Below are positions 58,918-64,000 of a stretch of DNA of 64,000 nt, one piece after another. This DNA comes from Anastrepha obliqua (lineage: Eukaryota; Arthropoda; Insecta; Diptera; Tephritidae). The position numbers were made by a program, and so were the translations under genes. How positions within the stretch are numbered: position 1 is the stretch's first letter; each line of letters begins with the position of its first letter. A model generated the notes under the pieces. It was not told the DNA's origin. It worked only from the letters and a program-made list of their open reading frames with translations, and searched no databases. The stretch is from contig NC_072892.1 in NCBI RefSeq assembly GCF_027943255.1, positions 32,263,792 through 32,327,791 on the forward strand. Reading direction: 5' to 3'.

Positions 58918-59264
58918 CTAGAATTATAGAAAAAATAATAATTGGTTAAAAATGTTGACTATTTGTAATTAACATTTAAATAATATTATTCAGAAGATTT
59001 TCATACATCAATACATGAGCGGAAGAATGTAGCCGCTGAACTGCCTTGTCACAGAATTGATTTTTCTTCTGAACGGAAGTTGATAATTAATTAAAATTTA
59101 TTAGAAAGCAGCGTAATTTCTTATGACTTTGAGTCTAAATTAAGGTCCAGCATGGGACATCGCGACTTACGGCACACATCAGTATCAGGAAGGACTCTGT
59201 ACATATATAACAATGTGATGCTTTTGATATTGTAACTCATTTGAAATTACTAATATACATTTAT
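58918..59264. other. MICU3 intron sequence before the LINE
   Basis: The 3' splice site of the 58917 exon (ATTCTAG on the minus strand) is here. Upstream exons were not found in the rest of the window. Confidence 0.5.
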
Positions 59265-61515
59265 ACAGAATAAATGAGGTTAATAACAGTAAGGATTGGT
59301 GGAAGATGGTCAACGTCCTTCGGTGTTCAGTTACAGAATCTTGTCTAGAGGTATCGCCAGCAATATTCATGTACTATTTTCAAACATTATTAAATCCAAC
59401 TCGCTGTGCACCATGTATACAATATGTGGCAAATTTAGTAAGGGATGATTGTCTATACAGACCAATCTCAATAGATGAAATCAGATTGATGTTACAAAAA
59501 ACGAAATGTGGAAAAGCTCCAGGCTCAGACAAGGTTCCATATGAGTTTTTTAAAAATGCCGATGACCGGTTTCTTGTTGGGTTGGCAAACGTTTTTAATA
59601 GGCTATATAATATGGGCCAAGTATCTGAATGTTTCGAAACAAGTCTGATATATCCGCTCTTTAAAAAAGGCGATAGGAAATCTCCCTCCAATTATAGAGG
59701 TATCTCATTCATGAATTGTGTTGCAAAGATAATGATGGGCATTTTAAATGAGTGACTCACAAGCTGGGTAGAAAATAAAAATATTATAACAGAATTTCAA
59801 GCAGGTTTCAGAAAGCGACATTCAACTGTAGATAACATATATAACCTAGCAGCAATAGTCCATATTAAGTTTAGGGAGAAGAAAAAAGTGTACGTGTTTT
59901 TTGTGGACTTTAAAGCCGCTTTTGATACTGTCCCTAGACAACTATTGCTATACAAGCTTCATGAAATAGGAATCTCCACCAAAATGGCAAACTTTATTGA
60001 AAGTTATTACAGAAATACATGTTCGATAGTAAAAGTAGGAGATGAAATGAGTGAAAAATTCAAAATATCGTCAGGAGTAAAGCAAGTGTGCCTGCTTTCA
60101 CCTTTGCTCTTTGCTCTTTACTTGAATGACCTGCACGACTGCTTGGAGGGGGGACTCTTTATAGATGAGTTAAATATCCGTTTGCTATTATATGCTGACG
60201 ATATCGTCATATTGGCAGATGAGGTTAGTGCTCTTCAAAAAAAAATAAAAAATAAGCAACTTAGAAAAATACTGCGATAAGTGGAATATGCAAGTAAACT
60301 TATCTAAATCAGCTATAATGATTTTTCGGAGAGGCGGTAGAATAGCAGAAAAAGAAAAGTGGTTTTTTCACGGCGAAGTTATACCAATAACGAAAGAATA
60401 TAATTACCTGGGTGTAAAGCTAACATCAAAACTCAGTTTCAAGCAACATATAGAAAATAGAAATGTTCTAGCGAAAAATAGCATAAATGCAACTTGGTGC
60501 AAATTTCTTAGTAAAAATAAAATTAAGTTGTCGGCAAAATGGAAACTGTTTTTAGCGATGACTAGAGCAATCCAGAGTTATGCTGCTCAGGTATGGGGAA
60601 ACTCGTTGTTTGAAGAAGTAGACAAAATTCAACTTTATTTTTTAAAAAGGGTACTTCATCTCCCGAGTAATAGGCCATCTTATTGCATTCTCTTGGAGAC
60701 AAATGTTCCAAGTTTTCATTTGTATACACTGCAGCTTCATTTAAAATATATATTCAAAACGTTATTTGAATATGATGATAATAGATTGCCTTATATACTA
60801 TCAAAAAAGATTTTAGAAAAACAGATATTTTGGGTTGAAGAAATTAGTAATCTGGCACAAAAGTTAAATATGACATGTAACTGGGGCACTTCAAATAAAA
60901 GAGAGTGGAATAGAAATATAATTTCAATAATAGAAAATCTTCATGATTCGAATATTCGAACTTTATGGGAAAGGGCACACCAAAGCACCCGATTATATAA
61001 GGAATTAGGCCATAACAACGCCAGAAGTTATTTAAACGATAATACTGGAATCTATAAAATTATGTGGATTATGAAAGCCAGATGTGATTTAATATACTTG
61101 GGAAGCCAAAGGGATTTAAATTGCACTTTATGTAACTTAAATGAATTCGAAGACATCACACATTTCTTAGGAAAATGCCCGATACTTAAAAGAATTCGTC
61201 AAAAATATTTTGGAAAATATAGTTTAAACCGAGATGAAATCATAGACATTTTAAATGGTATTGGCCCTTCTGGATATAATAACTTATTTAAGTTCATTAC
61301 TGGTGCTATAGAATATAGAAAATTAATTTTAAACGAATTCAATACATAGTAACATATGTAAAATGTAAGATTTTTTTTGTTTTCTTTTTTCTTCCGACAA
61401 ACGACCTAGTGTCACTGTCGTACGTTCTAATGTTAATGATTAAAAATGAAATGTAATGTTTATTTTAAAACAGTCGAACAATAAATAATAATAAAATAAT
61501 AATAATAATAATTAC
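59265..61515 (+). mobile_element. 5'-truncated non-LTR retrotransposon with TAA-rich 3' tail
   Basis: RT frame from about 59265: TKCGKAPGSDKVPYEFFKN, LIYPLFKKGDRKSPSNYRGI, AGFRKRHSTVDN, VFFVDFKAAFDTVPRQ, LLSPLLFALYLNDL, LLLYADDIVILADE (catalytic YADD), then YNYLGVKLTSKLSFKQH and a C-terminal CTLCNLNEFEDITHFLGKC zinc motif to a stop at 61349. Only two lesions: TGA at 59753 (LNE/LTSW) and a frameshift in an A-run at about 60245-60265. The tail ends in AATAATAATAATAATAATT (about 61493-61512). Endonuclease end missing. The TAA tail is reminiscent of I-type elements. Confidence 0.9.
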
Positions 61516-62144
61516 TAATATACTCGTACTTGCATTTCAAATTTAGTAAAAAATTTGAAAAAAAAAACCAAAGGTCTTTCTCCGAAGGACACCTTTTCTG
61601 TTACTGTGCCGTGTGGCGTGCCTTTGATACTTTGGCTCATCGTTTCTAAATGATACTGACGACCTTAGGGATATAAGTGTCAGCCAGTTTGCACTTAAAA
61701 CAAAATAATTTAACGAGGAGTAGCGGAAAAACTGTTGCTGGGGTATTACAATGTACCAACAACGGTTTAGATAGCTTAGCTTAGAAACCGACTTCCACTT
61801 CTATCTACCTACCTTCCTACCATTCAGGATACGTAAAACAAGATTTAGGCGATTACATACTTCATTTCAAGGAAAATACACACTTGCACTCAATCGTCAA
61901 AATAATAATATGTGGATGTATTCAACATAACATTTGCTGTTTCGAATATGACAGCATTGAAGATAAAATAGTAATAAAATAGAAAAAAAAAAATACCAGT
62001 CTAACGGTTAGACGCGATAGAAGTGAAACCTTCCGTAAAACAAACTGAGAGAGAATGAGACGAAAGCAGCATTAGGGGCGGGATAATTTTAGGTTCATTA
62101 TAATATTGCTATAAAGTTCATATTTTATTTTCTTCATTTTATTA
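61516..62144. other. Spacer, nothing recognised
   Basis: AT-rich with a GC-richer patch at 61580-61680; no coding frame or terminal repeats identified. Confidence 0.35.
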
Positions 62145-62510
62145 TTATTCATCCTCAATGTTTTCAATTTCAACAAATGATACGAGTGGCTTATGATAGC
62201 TAAAGTATGATACAAATGCTTTGGTTTCGATGTTGTCAACATATCTTTGAAATACCGCGTCAATTGTTGTTTTTGATCGTGTTGTCGATTCAGTGCTATT
62301 GTTACACATTTTTAAATTGAATGTTGTATTGAGAAAGTCAATTAAAGGAACCGCTGTGTCCAATGCAAAATTTACGTTAAAATCGCCACTTAAAATCATT
62401 AGAACTTTATTGTAATCTTTTCTAAGTATCCGCGATACTTCTGGTGTATACTTTATTAAATTTTCGTGAATGAATTCCGTGATGCTATTTATTGATTTTT
62501 TTTCTGTCGA
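62145..62510 (-). pseudogene. Endonuclease (EEP)-like fragment from a mobile element
   Basis: The minus-strand frame reads TEFIHENLIKYTPEVSRI, ILSGDFNVNFALDTAVPLID, STESTTRSKTTIDAVFQRY, FVSYFSYHKPLVSFVEIE, stop at 62145. GDFNVNF is the Asp-Asn core of exonuclease/endonuclease/phosphatase proteins. Same family as 12670-12900. Upstream part missing. Confidence 0.65.
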
Positions 62511-62617
62511 TACTCACGACACTTTTCTGTATTATTTTTCGGCATAATTGCGGTAAATATTTAAAAATGAAAATATTTACGAATATAAAAATACACACGC
62601 GGTTGCTATTATGAGCG

Positions 62618-63215
62618 TCCCCAGCAAAACCTGCGTGACCAAAACTCTAACACAATTACATTTTTTTGAATGTTACAAACACATATGCACGCAGGTTTTG
62701 CTGGGGCGTGACCGAAACTCTAACACAATTACACATATGCACTCGTATTTGTTTGAAAATCGACTTTTTTTTTGGTTCTCCGTCACCTTTGGAAAATGTG
62801 TAAACAGTAAGCAAACTTTATTCATATATTTTTCCTCATTTTTGCATCAGTAAAATTAAACAAACGCCGTAGCCGAATGGGTTGGTGCGTGACTACTATT
62901 CAGAATTCACAGAGAGAACGTCAGTTCGAATCTCGGTGAAAACACCAAAATTAAGGAAAACTATTTTTCTAATAGCGCTCACCCCTCAGCAGGCAATGGC
63001 AAAACACCGAGTGTATTTCTGCCATGAAAAAAAGCTCCTCATAAACATATCATAAAATAAAATAAAATAACTGTATAAAAAAAATGTTTTCTTGTGATTC
63101 GAACCAAGGATTTGGATCGGAAGCTCACATTGCTAGTCGCTCGGCTACCGCGCCATGCTGTCGGCGCTGGCCTAAAAGTTATTTAGTTCGTCGCTACGTT
63201 TATATCAACATATAA
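62618..63215. mobile_element. Second copy of the composite tRNA-like element (inverted relative to 13.4-14.3 kb)
   Basis: CCCAGCAAAACCTGCGTGAC at 62618; GCGTGACC.AAACTCTAACAC occurs twice (62632 and 62705); GTGTAAACAGTAAGCAAACTTT matches the complement of 14150. The plus-strand SINE head (CCGTAGCCGAATGGG ... CAGTTCGAATCTCGG, 62868-62940), its body to about 63050, and the minus-strand tRNA-like unit (63100-63170) follow in the mirror order of 14302-13590. Confidence 0.75.
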
Positions 63216-63677
63216 TATAACGCTTCGTAGCCAAGAGGGTCGCTTTTTTCGTTTCACTTTTTCTCAAATCACTCCCAACGATTCTAAAGAAGTTTTCACT
63301 TCAATAATGCAAATTTTCAAGAAAACAATATTTCAACTGAAATTCAGCGCTTTGCAAGAGCATTAGATTAAATGTTATCAATTTGCCGTAGTAGTTCACG
63401 CCTAAAAACCTTATTGAAGACTCAATTACAAAAGGCTGTGCTGCCAAACTAGTGATGAAAAACAAAGCGAAAAGAAAGGATCATAAATTGAATCAGATTT
63501 CTATCAGGATCATCCCTTTGTTGTTGTGTGCAAAATATTTATCCGGATCTCGATCATTGACCGTTGATGTTATTGGTAAGTGGAAAATTATGCCTGCCGA
63601 ATGTTTCAATAAAAAGTAACTTAGACGCTGAATTTATACCCTATTTTAATATCCGAAACTAGTGAAAAAGGTAACTA
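63216..63677. other. Spacer, nothing recognised
   Basis: No coding frame or paired ends recognised. Confidence 0.35.
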
Positions 63678-64000
63678 AAGGGTGGGCCATGTAAAAAAAA
63701 CTAATCAATATTTTTTTCAAACTTTTTTTTTATTTTAAAGATTGAACATTGTCATTTATGAATAAAAAATAATATCGTTCAACTGACTGCCACGACTGAC
63801 TTTACAGTAGGCCATTAGATCAACCCAATTTTTAAGCACATTTTCGATTGTTTGGGCTCCAATTTCATGAATGGCAACTTCGATTTCGTGTTTTAAAGGA
63901 TCAATCGTCTCTGGATGCTTCGCATGGCATTTGTCCTTAACGGCTCCCCACAAAAAATAGTCCAACTGGCTTAAATCACAGCTCCGAGGCGACCAATTGA
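63678..64000 (-). mobile_element. Mariner-superfamily element (family of 53808), cut by window end
   Basis: AAGGGTGGGCCATGTAAAA after TA at 63676-63677 is the end shared with 53808-54700. On the minus strand the frame gives MDYFLWGAVKDKCHAKHPE, HEIEVAIHEIGAQTIENVLK and ends QLNDIIFYS at 63756, nearly identical to the 54238 frame. The rest lies beyond 64000. Confidence 0.88.

Overview
The window looks like nuclear DNA of a higher fly, most likely a true fruit fly (Tephritidae). The five host genes all have clear Drosophila-type counterparts. Small introns (about 60-120 bp) are mixed with very large repeat-filled ones, the intergenic DNA is strongly A+T-rich, and the repeat families (GTT-rich short repeats, tRNA-headed SINEs, mariner-like and foldback-like elements) resemble those I associate with tephritids. 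Species cannot be named from the sequence alone.

Layout. (1) 95-5901, plus strand: 3' half of an ABCC4/MRP-type ABC transporter. Its last 13-codon exon is separated from the rest by a 3 kb intron containing a mariner remnant and a 5'-truncated LINE. (2) 6.3-14.5 kb: mobile DNA, dominated by a giant inverted repeat (arms 8744-9957 and 12518-14538) with terminal TTGACGTGATAACGTC, a 17-19 bp minisatellite, a 250 bp TTATG array, and nested insertions. (3) 14961-15772, plus: an intact FtsJ-type mitochondrial rRNA 2'-O-methyltransferase (MRM2-like), convergent with (4) 16075-17538, minus: an intact secreted serine carboxypeptidase (CPVL/vitellogenic carboxypeptidase family). (5) 19576-28321, plus: complete nine-exon IRE1, the ER unfolded-protein sensor kinase/RNase; its 4.3 kb second intron carries at least three MITEs and a SINE piece. 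(6) 28.3-41.7 kb: no recognisable host gene; TTAA-flanked MITEs, Tc1/IS630-like transposase wrecks, a 1 kb A/T low-complexity tract. (7) 41733-58917, minus: 3' part of mitochondrial calcium uptake protein 3 (MICU3-like), with a 16 kb intron holding a Mutator-like (MULE) element with >300 bp terminal inverted repeats, a perfect 75 bp hairpin, several mariners and two LINEs. (8) 59.26-64 kb: a fairly young LINE with a TAA-type tail, an endonuclease fragment, a second copy of the composite tRNA-like element found at 13.4-14.3 kb, and a mariner-family copy cut by the window end.

The five host genes are functionally unrelated (membrane transport, mitochondrial rRNA modification, lysosomal/secreted proteolysis, ER stress, mitochondrial calcium) and there is no sign of co-regulation. 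The most unusual content is repeat architecture: nested insertions whose order can be read from target-site logic, five copies of one TA-flanked MITE family, four copies of a TTAA-flanked family (one inside an IRE1 intron), a duplicated composite element with two tRNA-like units facing each other, and the long hairpin. Exon boundaries given here were chosen by hand from GT/AG sites and reading-frame continuity; coordinates of degenerate repeats are approximate.
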